A DNA stretch of 31,320 bases from Emiliania huxleyi CCMP1516. Its lineage: Eukaryota; Haptophyta; Isochrysidales; Noelaerhabdaceae. Positions 7,788 to 17,400 of the stretch are shown one piece after another; the stretch's first letter is position 1, and each line of letters begins with the position of its first letter. The notes below the pieces were generated by a model. It was given only the letters and a program-made list of their open reading frames with translations, was not told where the DNA came from and did not search any database. A program made the translations under genes and the position numbers. The DNA lies in the NCBI RefSeq assembly GCF_000372725.1, contig NW_005198467.1, positions 147,072 to 178,391 of the forward strand, written 5' to 3'.

Positions 7788-10437
7788 ATGTGTGGATGTG
7801 CTATATGGCTCGAAAAAAGAAATAAGCAGGCCGCCGGATCGGAGGACGGCTCCAAAGGCCGATACAATCGAAGAATTCTTTCTAAGCATGGCCCACCCCC
7901 TCAATCAAGTTCGGGACGCACGCAACAGTCTACAGGACGTGGCCTCGAGGTCGTGTCGAACGGCACGTACATGCCAGGCGCGCGCGTCCAGCAGCGCGTG
8001 CGAGCTGGTCCTGGAGGAGAGACTCGCAACGCGGCCGTGCTGGAGGCCACTCCGTACCAACTAAGCCGCTTCCTCGAGCGCAACATCAGCCTCTGCAGCG
8101 GCACCACCAACATCAGAGGCGTGAGGTGCGCCGGCGCCAAGGTCGATGAGGTCAGGATCTCGGGCGCGGGCGAGATTCCGAAAGAAATAAGCAGGCTTAC
8201 GGAGCTGCGGGGCCTCTGGGTCATCTCGCACCGTGTGACAGGCACATTGCCTAAGCAGCTTGCCGATCTCACCGCCCTCGAGTCATTGGTCATCAACGGC
8301 CCAAGCGTGCGCACCCAGAACCCTCGTATCGACAAAATCAACAGCAGGCTCGGCATCTCCGGAACTATCCCATCCAACCTCGGGCGTGGCGGGCCCTGCG
8401 TGCGTCAGCGCGCGCAGCCTCGCGCCCTGCAGCGTGGCGACCTTCTGCCGCGCATGGGCCCTCCGAATTGCCACTTCTCCACGGCCCTCGTGCTTCGAAG
8501 CACCAGGATCTCCGGTACGCTGCCCGCCCACCTTCCGAGCATCGCTGTGGGCCAGCTGGATGTGCGGGAGAGTCATCGGCTTTCAGGCACGTTGCCCTCC
8601 TGGCTTGCGCTGACGCATGGCGCACGGCTGACTGGGACTAGCATTTCGGGCACGCTGCCGGCATCCGTGGCCAAATCGGCGGGGCTCTGGCAGCTTGAGT
8701 TACCAGCGAGCGTGACAAACGCGGCGTCTTTCCCCTGGCTGCTCGCCAACACCTCGTCGGCCCACCGACCACCTCGGCCGAGCACGCACGTCACCCAGCT
8801 CGTTGCGGAGGCTGCTCCTTCGCCGCCGCAGTGCTGCATCCACGGCTGCTCGGCGATGGGAAGCTGCCGGGGGGGCGTCTGCCATTGCACGGGAGTCGAC
8901 TCGCCAGATTGCTCAGCTCACCCTCCCTCGACGTGCTCCGCTAGGAGAGGCGTCTTCGTCTCGAGAGACGGCGAGGCGGTATCCGCAAGCGCCCCAACCG
9001 TGGCCCACAGAAGCGGCGGCACGCCCCTCGAGCGCGGCTGCGGCGGCCTCCCCCTGTCCACCATGCACAACAGCTATCGGCCGATCCTCTATGAGGCTCT
9101 CGATGCGTTCCTGCTGCAGCTCCTTGGCAGCGATCTTCGCGCGGGGTCCGTCGAGTGTGCAGAGCTAGAGTGGGCTCCCGTGTATGGGTTTCGACTGCAC
9201 CAGAACCTCGCCGTCGAGTACCTCCGTCGGCTCACCGTCCAAGTGGAGGCGGGGAGACAGGCGGACCCATCCGCGGGGCGTCGGCCTCGGCTCCACGCCG
9301 TGCAACTCGATCGCGGGGTCTGCGATTTACCCCCCTCGCTCTATCAACCGGGCGACGTGGCGCGACTGCCCCGCTGCGCCAAGCTCTTTCCCCACGCCCT
9401 CCCACGCCGCCGCGCGCCACGCCACAGGTGCTGCTGTACTATGGCAACACCGACTGCTTCGCCCCCGGCGTGCGGTACGTTGTCGCGCCACCGAGCGTGC
9501 GGCGAGAGCTGCAGGTCGACCGTTGCACCAGCGCTTCCGCATCCGGGAAGTGCACCCCCTCGCGCTGGCGCGTGAGCTCGCCCGTGCTGGTGCGAGTGGC
9601 TCGTGAGACGTACAGAGGGGGGGCGCTACACGCTCCGCGGCGGCGGGTCCTGTTTTTCCGTGGGTCGGCGCGCATCATCTCCGAGGAGGCGGAGTGCTAC
9701 CAGCCGAATCGCTCGCTCGCCGGGGCAGATGCGACGTCCAGGTGTCGTGAGCTGTACAGCATGGGCATCCGACAGGCGGTACGGCAGCAGCTGGGGGCGA
9801 ACCCAATCGCGGACCTGGGTGTGCCGCGCCCTTTGCTGCGCCCTCTCCCACCGCCAGAGCAGAGTGGACGCGGGTAACCGACATTGCACCCCTGTCAGGC
9901 ATCGCCGGCAGGGCGATGAGCGGCGGGACCGCCGCGTACCACCAGGCGCTGCAGTCGGTGCAGTTCTGCCTCGTCGCGCCGGGCAACGGCTTCGATACGC
10001 GCCTGGTCGACTACATGGCTTGCGGCTGCATCCCGGTGATTATCCACGCGGGGCTGGGCGTACGCGTGCTTCAGCCGTACGAGCCAGAACTCGACTACGA
10101 AGCATTCGCCGTCACGCTGCCGTTTGAGTCGATCCCTGAGCTGCCGGCAATCCTCGAGCGACTGCCAGAGGACGCCCTCCGCACAAAGAGGGAGCGACTG
10201 CGGGAGGTGCACCGCATGTTTCTCTGGGACGCCGCGCACGGAGGGGCGTTCGAGGCGGTGGCGGAGGCGCTCCTCAAGAGGAGCAGGGAGGGGACGGCCT
10301 CTCCGAGCCGCGCCGGCGTCGCCGAGAGCTCAGCGCTGCCGCCCGGGGCGCGCTGCTTCTGCGTCGGAGGCGCCTGCGGCTCAGGGAGCCCGCGAGAGGC
10401 GGGGGCGTGCACGAGCGTGTCGGGCGTGAGGGGGTGA
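7788..10437 (+). CDS. LRR + EGF-like + exostosin (GT47) domain protein
   Basis: Three exons are inferred: 7788-9356, 9428-9818 and 9899-10437, with GT-AG introns and matching phases, giving about 832 residues. Residues ~120-320 carry plant-type LRRs (IPKEISRLTELRGLWV, GTLPKQLADLTALESLV, ISGTLPAHL, LSGTLPSWL). Next is an EGF-like Cys module, CCIHGCSAMGSCRGGVCHC. The C-terminal half resembles exostosin glycosyltransferases: YEALDAFLLQLLGSDLR near the start, VLLYYGNTDCFAPG, VLFFRGSARI, and the conserved end segment FCLVAPGNGFDTRLVDYM followed by ACGCIPVII. Such proteins normally act in the secretory pathway or on the cell surface, transferring sugars to polysaccharide or glycoprotein. No clear signal peptide is seen at the chosen start, so an upstream exon or later start is possible. 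Confidence 0.82.
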
Positions 10438-10741
10438 AGCCGGCGGCACCGAAAGCTACTCGAACTAAGTATCGACGCCAGGGCTCGTGACCGTCGTGAG
10501 TCCGTCGCCGCTGGGTCGGTCTTGACAAGGATTCGTAAATATTTGCCGAGGTCGCCTACAAGGCTAAGCCGTTTTACGAAAGCTTCGTCTTCGACGGCAC
10601 TGCCGTCTTTTTACTAATAATGGTGAAACTGTGTTGGAGCCAGCGCGCGCGAGCACGGCACCCGGCGTCAAATTCTTTTTTGCGAAATCCCCAGCCGGCT
10701 TCGAGCGCATTACCGGTCACATTACCCATCGCTGGAGGTCG

Positions 10742-11485
10742 ATGCTGCGATGTCTTCTGCTGTGCCTCGCTGCGAATGCCGCCGCTGCGATGAGCATCGG
10801 CGCTGCGAGCATCGGCGCTGAAAGCAGCCGGCGCATGCTGCTGCTGCACGGGTCCGGCACGAGCGCGGGCGCGTTTGTAAACTCGCCGACCGCCTCTGGC
10901 GCAAAGAGGTTTCTCGCCGGCGTGCCGCGCCGCGCTGATGCCGGCGCCTCCATCCCTCCCAACTGGCAGTACCACGCCCTCGACGCGGGCACAGACGACG
11001 GCAGCTGGTGGACGGGCGACGACGGGAAGGGCCTCGAGAAGTCGGTCGCCTCTGTGGAACGAGCGCTCGTCGAGCAGGCTGCGGTGGGGATCGTAGGGCA
11101 CGAACAGGGGGCGACCTTGGCCGCGATTGTCGCCGCACGCTCTGCGCTGGGCGAAGGGCCGCGGATCAAATTTGCGGTCCTCTGCGGCGCTGCCATGCCG
11201 CCACCGCCTCATGCGGCGCTGCTGCACCGGCTGAGAGACGACTCGGCGGCGGGCGCTGTGCAGACGCTGCACTGCATCAGCCCCACCGACTCGGACTCGG
11301 CGGCTGTGGCAGCCTGCTTTGGTCAGGAGGCGGAGACGCTCTTCCACGATGGTGGCGGCGCAATGCCGGGTCCAGGCTGGTGGGAGGAGACGAGAGGCTA
11401 CCCTGAGCGCGTGACGGGCGGCCGGTTCTGGTGCACGCAGGTCGGCCCCGCTCGCTACTATGCCACAGGCAACATGGTGATGTAG
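10742..11485 (+). CDS. FSH1/OVCA2-like alpha/beta hydrolase, probable pseudoenzyme
   Basis: 247 residues from the ATG at 10742. This start is preferred over the one at 10631 because it begins with a signal-peptide-like MLRCLLLCLAANAAAA. The fold shows the FSH1 order: MLLLHGSGTSAGAF strand and loop, then the nucleophile-elbow region VGIVGHEQGATLAAIVAA, then FAVLCGAAMPP, HCISPTDSDSAA, and FHDGGGAMPGPGWW near the end. Family enzymes have a GxSxG elbow (typically GFSQG) and a late His in a GGHxxP motif. Here the elbow is GHEQG and the late motif GGGAMP, so Ser is replaced by Glu and the His is missing. The Asp of the triad may remain (PTDSD). The substrate is unknown. Both replaced codons read clearly in the sequence. 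Confidence 0.72.
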   Translation: MLRCLLLCLAANAAAAMSIGAASIGAESSRRMLLLHGSGTSAGAFVNSPTASGAKRFLAGVPRRADAGASIPPNWQYHALDAGTDDGSWWTGDDGKGLEKSVASVERALVEQAAVGIVGHEQGATLAAIVAARSALGEGPRIKFAVLCGAAMPPPPHAALLHRLRDDSAAGAVQTLHCISPTDSDSAAVAACFGQEAETLFHDGGGAMPGPGWWEETRGYPERVTGGRFWCTQVGPARYYATGNMVM

Positions 11486-11867
11486 GCCTAGGCGGGCAGG
11501 CGAGCGCACACTCACACTCTCGCTCGACACGTCTTGTCTCGACGGTTGGTTGTGAGGTTGTCTCACACGCTCGACACTGATCACTGTCTGTGATACAGCT
11601 CGATATCTCAAATCATTTCATCCGGAAACGTTAACACACCGGAACCGCGTGGTGGACTATCTTTGGTATATCGCAAGCTGAGTAGGCTCGCTCTCTCACA
11701 TGGGCGCCAGCGGCGGGAACTAGCCGCCTCAGCCAACAACTTTAGCCCTGCCAATCCGCTCGCGTCTCAGGTCGGGCGGGGACCTGTTCCTACCTTTTCA
11801 CCCATCTCCTCGTGAGGGCCCATTTTATTATTTACTTATTTTTCAGGTCGCTCGCGTGGTGCCTTGG
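11486..11867. other. spacer between convergent genes
   Basis: Between the stops of the hydrolase (plus) and the helical protein (minus). It holds a short imperfect ctcacac/ctcgacac-type repetition at 11505-11575 and T-rich stretches at 11820-11845. No gene or RNA recognised. Confidence 0.5.
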
Positions 11868-12722
11868 TCACCACAGCGCCTCCAGGTTGTCCGCCTCCTC
11901 TCGCTCCTCGACCAACAGCCGCAGCGAGACGGCCTCGAGCCGCTCCACGACCTCGGCCAGCTCCTGTTGAAGCTTCGCCTCCCTGTCCGCCACCGCGAAC
12001 TCGACCAGTCGGCTGTCGCCGTCCGCCGCCTTGACCTCCTCCACCTCCTCCTCCAGCAGCAGGGCGGTCAGCGCGCGCAGGCCCTCCTGCTCCTTCATCG
12101 CGCGGGCGTGCTGCTGGTGCCGCACGCGGATCCGCGACACCGCGCCCACGAGACCGCCGCCGTGCTCCTCCTCCTCCTCCTCGGCCAGCCTCGCGCGCAG
12201 CCGCTCGTAGTCCACTGCCGCCGCGTCCGACGGCTGCGAGACAGGGTTGAGCGCGTGCGCCTCGTGCGCGTGGATCGTCGCCTCGAGGTGCTTGGCCGCC
12301 TGCTCGGCCGCCAGCATCTGGTGAGCGAGCGAGCGACTCGGCCCGAGCTCGCCGCCCGCGACCTTGACGGCGGCGAGCTCCTCAAAGAGGTCTGCCACGG
12401 CATCGCCAAGTTCCGGCTCGAGAGCTCGTGCCCGGTTGGCGAGGTCGCGAGCCTCATGGCGCGACACGTGGTCCACAGACCCCACCATCCTGAGCCGCTT
12501 CAGCAGCGAGCGCCGAGCCTCCCACGCGAGCTCAGGAGCCAACCGCTCGGCGTGCCGTGCCAACGCAGCGAGATCTGGTGAAGCTACTCCTCCGAGGCGG
12601 TCCAGCCCTGGGCCCGCCCTCAGCACCTTGGTCAGCGTCTTTGAGGCCGGCAGCGCAGCGCCGAGCGTCTGTGCGGGCACCGCAGCGGCGCTGAGCGTGC
12701 TCAAGCGGCGAAGGAAGAGCAT
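11868..12722 (-). CDS. helical/coiled-coil protein of unknown function, possible mitochondrial leader
   Basis: 284 residues starting MLFLRRLSTLSAAAV, an Arg/Ser/Ala-rich amphipathic-looking start typical of mitochondrial presequences. The rest is almost entirely Ala/Leu/Glu/Arg with long predicted helices. It includes RLRARLAEEEEEEHGGGL, a KEQEGLRALTALLLEEEVEEV stretch, and a C-terminal LQQELAEVVERLEAVSLRLL. I recognise no family. The ATG at 12722 is chosen over upstream in-frame codons because the extension would cross the start region of the divergent gene and is pure low-complexity sequence. It shares its upstream region with that gene. Confidence 0.6.
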   Translation of the reverse strand: MLFLRRLSTLSAAAVPAQTLGAALPASKTLTKVLRAGPGLDRLGGVASPDLAALARHAERLAPELAWEARRSLLKRLRMVGSVDHVSRHEARDLANRARALEPELGDAVADLFEELAAVKVAGGELGPSRSLAHQMLAAEQAAKHLEATIHAHEAHALNPVSQPSDAAAVDYERLRARLAEEEEEEHGGGLVGAVSRIRVRHQQHARAMKEQEGLRALTALLLEEEVEEVKAADGDSRLVEFAVADREAKLQQELAEVVERLEAVSLRLLVEEREEADNLEALW

Positions 12723-12756
12723 GGCACGGCTTGGCTTCGGTGGAATGTGAGCGAGC

Positions 12757-14394
12757 GTGCCACAATCGTGTCCAATTAATAAAGAATTTTGTAGAACTCG
12801 CCGCTCAAAGCCGAGGGCGGTGTATACGCCGACGCTGCCGCCGAGCGCGCCAGCAGGGGCGATGGCGCCGCCGCTTCCGCGCGCAGCACCGCCGCCCCCG
12901 CACACGGCGCCGCCGCCACCGCCTGGGGAGGTTTCGTCCATGAGCGGCGGCGGCGGGGGCGGCGGCGAGGGCGGCGGCGAGGGCGGCGGCGAAGGAGACA
13001 GCGAGGGCGGCGGCGAGGGGCGTCGCGAGGTCGGCGGCGAGGGCGGTGCCGCCTCGCCCGCGGCCTCGCCGGCCGCCACCGCCGCTGCTGACCCTGCTGC
13101 GGTGGCAGAGGGCGGCGGCGAGGGCGGCGGCGAGGGCGGTGGCGAGGGGCGTCGCGAGGTCGACGGCGAGAGCGATGCCGCCTCGCCCGCCGCCTCACCT
13201 GCCGCCACCGCCGCCGCTGACCGAGGCGTCACCGCCGCCGCTGATCAAGGCGCCGGTGAGGGCGGCACCGCTTCGGCGGGCGGAGCGGCAGGGGCCGAGC
13301 TGCCGCCCGCCTCGACATCGGGGGCGCAGCCCATGTCTGACCCCGCTTCAGCGGCGGACGGCGGCGTGCGGCCCTCTGCATCATCGGAGCCGGCGGGGGT
13401 TGGCGCTCGGCTTGAGGGGGGAGCGGAGGTAATCATGCTCAAACCCTCTGGCCGCCCGCCAAACAAGGGGGGGGACAACCGCACCGACCTCGGCTTGTCG
13501 AGCTTCGTCTCCTCCAACGCAGCGGGTACCTACGACCTCCACGTGCGGGAGGGGGACGACATCTCCTACCTCAAGATGAGCGGCGGCGGCTGGGGGAAGG
13601 TCGCCGCCGACCAGCAGCGGCAGCTTCGAGACGGCGACCAGCTCTCGGTCGGTGGTCTCAAGTTCTACGTCCGCATCCCGGGGGGAGGCAGAAAGCGGGC
13701 TATGGCGGAGGAGACGCCAGCCGTGGACTGCAAACGTGCGTGCACCGGGAACCGGGACGAGGTGGACGCAAAGATGACGTTCTACGCCATGAGCCTCGCG
13801 CAGCTGCAGCACGAGGCCGTCTCGGCCGGGGGCCTCGAGGGAGCGGACAAGGCGCAGGCGCTCAAGATGCTGCGTGCGGGTGCGATCGGCGTCACGATGG
13901 CCACCGCTGCGACGCTCGACGGCCGGCCGCTCGTTGGCGCGAAGCAGATGGCGGGCGTCACTGCCAAGGCGGCGAAGGAGGCGGCGATGAAGCGGCGGCG
14001 GGAGGACAAAGCGGCCTCCTCGGCGGCTGGGCGAGCGGATCGGCGCGAGAGGCACGAGGAAAAGCGGGCGCGGCGCGAGGTGGCGGGCGGCAAGCGCGGC
14101 GGGCAGGGCAAGAGTGCGGGCGGGCGGGCGGAGCGGCGCACGTACAACGGCCGCACCGTGGCGCGCGCGGCGCGGCGGCAGGAGGAGGATCGTCGGAGGG
14201 GCAAAGGTGATGGCGGCGGCAAGGGCAGCGGCGGCAGTGGCAAGGGCGGCAGCGGCAAGGGCAGCGGCGGCAAGGGCAGCGGCGGCAAGGGTGGCGGCGG
14301 CTACGGCGGCGGCGGCTGCGGCGGCGGCGGCTACGGCGGCGGCGGCTACGGCGGCGGCGGCTACGGTGGCGGCGGCTACGGCGGCGGCGGCTAG
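12757..14394 (+). CDS. low-complexity protein with FHA-like segment and Gly-Tyr tail
   Basis: Open from 12757. More likely starts are the in-frame ATGs at 12862 (MAPPLPRAAPPPP) or 12940 (MSGGGGGGG). A Gly/Glu then Ala/Pro-rich module is present in two tandem copies (about 12960-13100 and 13110-13230, each ending ASPAASPAATAAAD). A compact segment at about 13435-13680 ends LRDGDQLSVGGLKFYVRI and resembles the last strands of an FHA-type fold, but this is only suggestive. Then follow a helical stretch (about 13770-13960), a Lys/Arg-rich region and a tail of GGGY repeats ending at the TAG. The basic and GGY parts suggest nucleic-acid association. No family is assigned. Confidence 0.6.
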   Translation: MPQSCPINKEFCRTRRSKPRAVYTPTLPPSAPAGAMAPPLPRAAPPPPHTAPPPPPGEVSSMSGGGGGGGEGGGEGGGEGDSEGGGEGRREVGGEGGAASPAASPAATAAADPAAVAEGGGEGGGEGGGEGRREVDGESDAASPAASPAATAAADRGVTAAADQGAGEGGTASAGGAAGAELPPASTSGAQPMSDPASAADGGVRPSASSEPAGVGARLEGGAEVIMLKPSGRPPNKGGDNRTDLGLSSFVSSNAAGTYDLHVREGDDISYLKMSGGGWGKVAADQQRQLRDGDQLSVGGLKFYVRIPGGGRKRAMAEETPAVDCKRACTGNRDEVDAKMTFYAMSLAQLQHEAVSAGGLEGADKAQALKMLRAGAIGVTMATAATLDGRPLVGAKQMAGVTAKAAKEAAMKRRREDKAASSAAGRADRRERHEEKRARREVAGGKRGGQGKSAGGRAERRTYNGRTVARAARRQEEDRRRGKGDGGGKGSGGSGKGGSGKGSGGKGSGGKGGGGYGGGGCGGGGYGGGGYGGGGYGGGGYGGGG

Positions 14395-14426
14395 AGTCAG
14401 AAATGTGGTCCTTGCGCGAGGGGAGC
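14393..14426 (+). repeat. dispersed repeat fragment abutting the gap
   Basis: The bases from agtcagaaatgtggtccttg to gaggggagc at the gap edge recur in reverse complement at 19586-19617, in front of BiP. In both places the sequence can read VRNVVLARGE. The copy begins exactly at the stop codon of the preceding ORF, so a repeat may have truncated or supplied the end of that gene. Confidence 0.6.
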
Positions 14427-14526
14427 NNNNNNNNNNNNNNNNNNNNNNNNNNNNNNNNNNNNNNNNNNNNNNNNNNNNNNNNNNNNNNNNNNNNNNNNNN
14501 NNNNNNNNNNNNNNNNNNNNNNNNNN
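14427..14526. other. assembly gap (100 N)
   Basis: Exactly 100 N, the usual placeholder for a gap of unknown size. Sequence on its right (14527-14780) is dominated by runs of G and C and is probably of poor quality. Confidence 0.95.
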
Positions 14527-14801
14527 GAAAAGGGGGGGGGCGCAAAAAGGGGGGGCCCAAAGGGGGGAAAAGCTGGAAAGGGGGGCGGCCCCCGGGCTGG
14601 TTTGGTCTGGGCCCCCCGCCTCATCTTCTAAATACCGGGGGGGGGCCCCGGGCCCCTCCCCCCCCTTTTTGGAACCCCCCCCTCTTTTCCCCCCCCCTTT
14701 TCCGCCCCCTTCCCCCCCTTTTCCCCCCCCCCCCCCCTTTCCCCCCCCCTCCCCCCCCCTCCCCCCCCTCCCCCCCCACCCCACCAGGGTGTATGTCTTA
14801 A

Positions 14802-14803
<2 letters not shown>
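14527..14803. repeat. G-run then C-run low-complexity block
   Basis: About 60 bp of G/A-rich sequence, then about 150 bp of C runs broken by short T stretches. It could be real polypurine/polypyrimidine DNA or low-quality read ends beside the gap. No gene. Confidence 0.6.

Positions 14804-14875
<72 letters not shown>
14804..14875. repeat. (TG)n microsatellite, about 36 units
   Basis: Uninterrupted TG dinucleotide run, continuing into a degenerate gtatg/tgtc(tg) region to about 14950. Confidence 0.97.
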
Positions 14876-14877
<2 letters not shown>

Positions 14878-14949
14878 CGTGTATGGGTGTGTGTATGTAT
14901 GTGTGTGTGTGTGTATGTCTGTCTGTCTCTCTGTCTGTCGGTCTGTCTG

Positions 14950-15724
14950 CCCCCAGCTTTGCGAGACGTGAGGCGGGTGGGGCGCCTGGGGGGCCCACAA
15001 ACCACACCGTCAAGGGGGTGGGGTGAGATCTGGCGGGCTGTGATGTGGCTTGCTCCCCCCGCACCACGGCCGCTGAAGCGAGCTGGGGTACCATGGGGGG
15101 GGGCCGCGCCCACCCGGCTCAGCCGGCAGATGGGCGCAGAGCTCATGGGATGGGCTCCAGACTTGGGGCTCTCCCCATGCGCCTCTAGCCCGCGCATGCC
15201 CCTCTCCCCACGCAGTCCCCGATTCTCCCTGATGCAAGGATGGCCCAGAGCTGCGCGACACCGGTGTCGGGCTGGCGACACCCGGCACCACCCCAGAGGG
15301 ACTCACTGGGGGAGGTGAAAGTGCGCGCGGAGTCGGTCGACATGCAGCGGAAGTCCTGACCTCGGTAGGTGTGTCGTCCTCCTGCGCTGGGCCCTGACGT
15401 GGGTCCCGCCAGACGGGCGTCCCCCGCGACCTGCACGTCGCCGTCGCACCGGCATCGTGCGGGCTTGAGGCAACAGGATGACGTTCAACGGCCGCATGGG
15501 AGGGGGTCGCCACGTGCGGAGCTGCGGCTCAACGGCGGCCTAAGGTACGGCCTCTCCCCCTCGAGAGAGGACCTCCACCTGACCGCGCCAGCGGGTGAAG
15601 TGGGGTGCGTCGCTGCCACAGCGACGTGGGCGTTAGCTCTCGGTGTAGATGGGCTTCGGGCCTGAGTGGGTGGTGCTAGTGTGGGAGGCTGGGGCAGGGA
15701 CTCGATGGGCCTCTTCCTCTCCTC
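14950..15724. other. stretch without recognised gene
   Basis: GC-rich, with frames open by chance. I see no family resemblance, splice pattern or RNA gene. It may be the 5' region of the following proline-rich ORF or part of a degenerate mobile element. Confidence 0.4.
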
Positions 15725-16951
15725 TTGGCTAGTGGCGCTCCTCTGCGTGGCGGGGGCAGATGCCCTTGGGCTCTGTCTCCGGCCTGTTCCCTGTCTCCTC
15801 CTGTCGTGTCGTGGGTGTTTTGTTTCTTTTTGAGAGCTAGCGGTAGGAATCCGGGCCCTGCCCCCCCCCCTCCCCGAGGGGAGATGAGAGCTAGGCCCCC
15901 CCCCACGAGCGGGGTGGACGGCCGACGCGTGGAGCCACGGCTGGAATGGCCGCAGAGGCAGGGGGCATCCCCCGAGGCCCCGCCCCAGGAGGTGCGGCGG
16001 CCGGCGCCGCCATCGGGCCCGCCCCCGCCACCACCACCTCCGCCCCCGCCGCTGGAGCGACCGCTGGGTCGAGGAGCCGCCCCTGAGGTTCCGCACCAGG
16101 CGGTGCGGCCGCCAGTGCCGCCATCGTTTCCGCCACCCACACTGCCACTTCCACCCACGCCACTGGAACGGCTGCAGGGTCGTGGGGCCGCCCCAGCGGC
16201 TCCACACCGGGCGTTTGGGCCGCGAGGGCCGCCACCGTACCCGCCGCCCCTGCCACCGCCTCCACCCCCGCCGCCGGCGGGGCCGCCGCCGTATGGACCC
16301 GCTCGGAATAATCTGGGGGATCCGGGACCGCCCCGCCGGAGGCTGGTGTATCCGGGCGGAGGAGATGGGGGAGGGGAGTTACCGCGGTACGATAGTGGGC
16401 CCACCGGCGAGCCGGAGGGCCGTGACCGGAGGGCCCCGGAAGGGGCTTGGGGTCAGTTGTCGGAGGAGGCGAGAGATGAGCTGACGCGGCCTCTGAGAGT
16501 GGAGTCGGGACGTACGGGCTCACCAGGGGAAGGCCAGTCGCAGTGGCAACCGGACCACCACGACCTTCCACAGGGAGGGCCACGCCCCCCCGAGCCTGGA
16601 GAGGAGCCGGCGGAGGGGGGGGGCGAGCCGAGGACGATAGAGAGGCCGCGGGTGCGGGCGCGAGACAACCAGGGAGAGCGGGCTCGACCCCCCGGGGGTG
16701 GAACTGGTCGCGACCCAATGCCACCGTTCTCGCCCGGGGTGACCCCGGCCGGGCCGCCGACACTCTCAGAACCGGTGGAGCTGGGAGAGGCTAGCGAAGA
16801 CGAAAGGCGGCAGCGGAGGAAGCGACACCAACAACGAGGGAAACGACCACACCGGCCGTCGTATGACGCTCGGCAAGCGAGCAAGAGAGCGAATCGGGGA
16901 GAACCGGAGCCTCGGGAGGACCGAAGGTGGAGCCCCGGGACCGAGGACTAA
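15725..16951 (+). CDS. proline-rich ORF of unknown function with three internal repeats
   Basis: 408 residues. Three tandem repeats of about 38 residues (about 15943-16285) begin LEWPQRQGASPEAPPQEV, LERPLGRGAAPEVPHQAV and LERLQGRGAAPAAPHRAF, each followed by a poly-proline tract. The remainder is Gly/Arg/Glu/Pro-rich and ends with a basic stretch (RQRRKRHQQRGKRPHRPS) before the stop. The base composition bias could by itself keep the frame open. The retained heptad-like repeat sequence and the distinct C-terminus argue for real or recently real coding. It might be the first ORF of a retroelement. No family recognised. Confidence 0.35.
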   Translation: MASGAPLRGGGRCPWALSPACSLSPPVVSWVFCFFLRASGRNPGPAPPPPRGEMRARPPPTSGVDGRRVEPRLEWPQRQGASPEAPPQEVRRPAPPSGPPPPPPPPPPPLERPLGRGAAPEVPHQAVRPPVPPSFPPPTLPLPPTPLERLQGRGAAPAAPHRAFGPRGPPPYPPPLPPPPPPPPAGPPPYGPARNNLGDPGPPRRRLVYPGGGDGGGELPRYDSGPTGEPEGRDRRAPEGAWGQLSEEARDELTRPLRVESGRTGSPGEGQSQWQPDHHDLPQGGPRPPEPGEEPAEGGGEPRTIERPRVRARDNQGERARPPGGGTGRDPMPPFSPGVTPAGPPTLSEPVELGEASEDERRQRRKRHQQRGKRPHRPSYDARQASKRANRGEPEPREDRRWSPGTED

Positions 16952-17400
16952 GCAAGTGTCTGTTTGGGCGTGGTGTCCAGTGTAATGTCCACTAGCTCCG
17001 AGTAGAGGGGGCGTCCTGCAGTTAAGGGGAAACCCGGTACGCGGGTCCAACCCTCGGAGAACTGTGTTTACTTTAAGGCCCTTGCCCTGCGAACGCGCAC
17101 CCCCGGGGCTAGGGCTCTCTAGCCCGTAACCCGATGCCAATCATCCGGCCCGCTGGGTGCGCTTCTGAGCTCCCCGGCCCTGGATGTGCGGTTGATGACT
17201 GCACTCCAAGTGCTCCAAGAACTGGGAGCGGCGGCGGGTGGCGAGGCCCGTGTCGAGGGGCAAAACAGCGTGCGCGCGCGCCGCGGCGGCTGGCGGCTGG
17301 CGGCTGGCGGCTGGGTAGGCCCTATTTAGGAGGACCCCCCCATCTACACACACATGATATGCGCATCTTGAGATAACTAATGCTGACTTTACTACATGGA
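16952..17400. other. spacer without recognised gene
   Basis: Contains a short local repeat (ggcggct three times at 17287-17311) and a small inverted repeat around 17105-17125 (gggctagggctctctagccc). No coding or RNA gene recognised. Confidence 0.4.

Noticed and set aside
7010..7867. 285-residue minus-strand ORF upstream of PPIP5K
   Set aside because: It uses a different frame from the recognised PPIP5K exon and reads the ctctcggc array as Arg/Glu repeats.
11868..13232. Minus-strand ORF extended to 454 residues
   Set aside because: The part beyond 12722 is antisense to the Gly/Glu-rich repeats of the divergent gene and is pure low complexity. The leader-like Met at 12722 is a better start.
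13381..15000. Minus-strand ORF of 539 residues spanning the gap
   Set aside because: It crosses 100 N and reads the TG microsatellite as (HT)n and the Gly repeats as (AAV)n; an artefact of composition.
15300..15560. rRNA-like phrase near ctaaggtacgg suggesting an rDNA insertion target
   Set aside because: The match to the 28S target is only a few bases and the flanks do not resemble rRNA.
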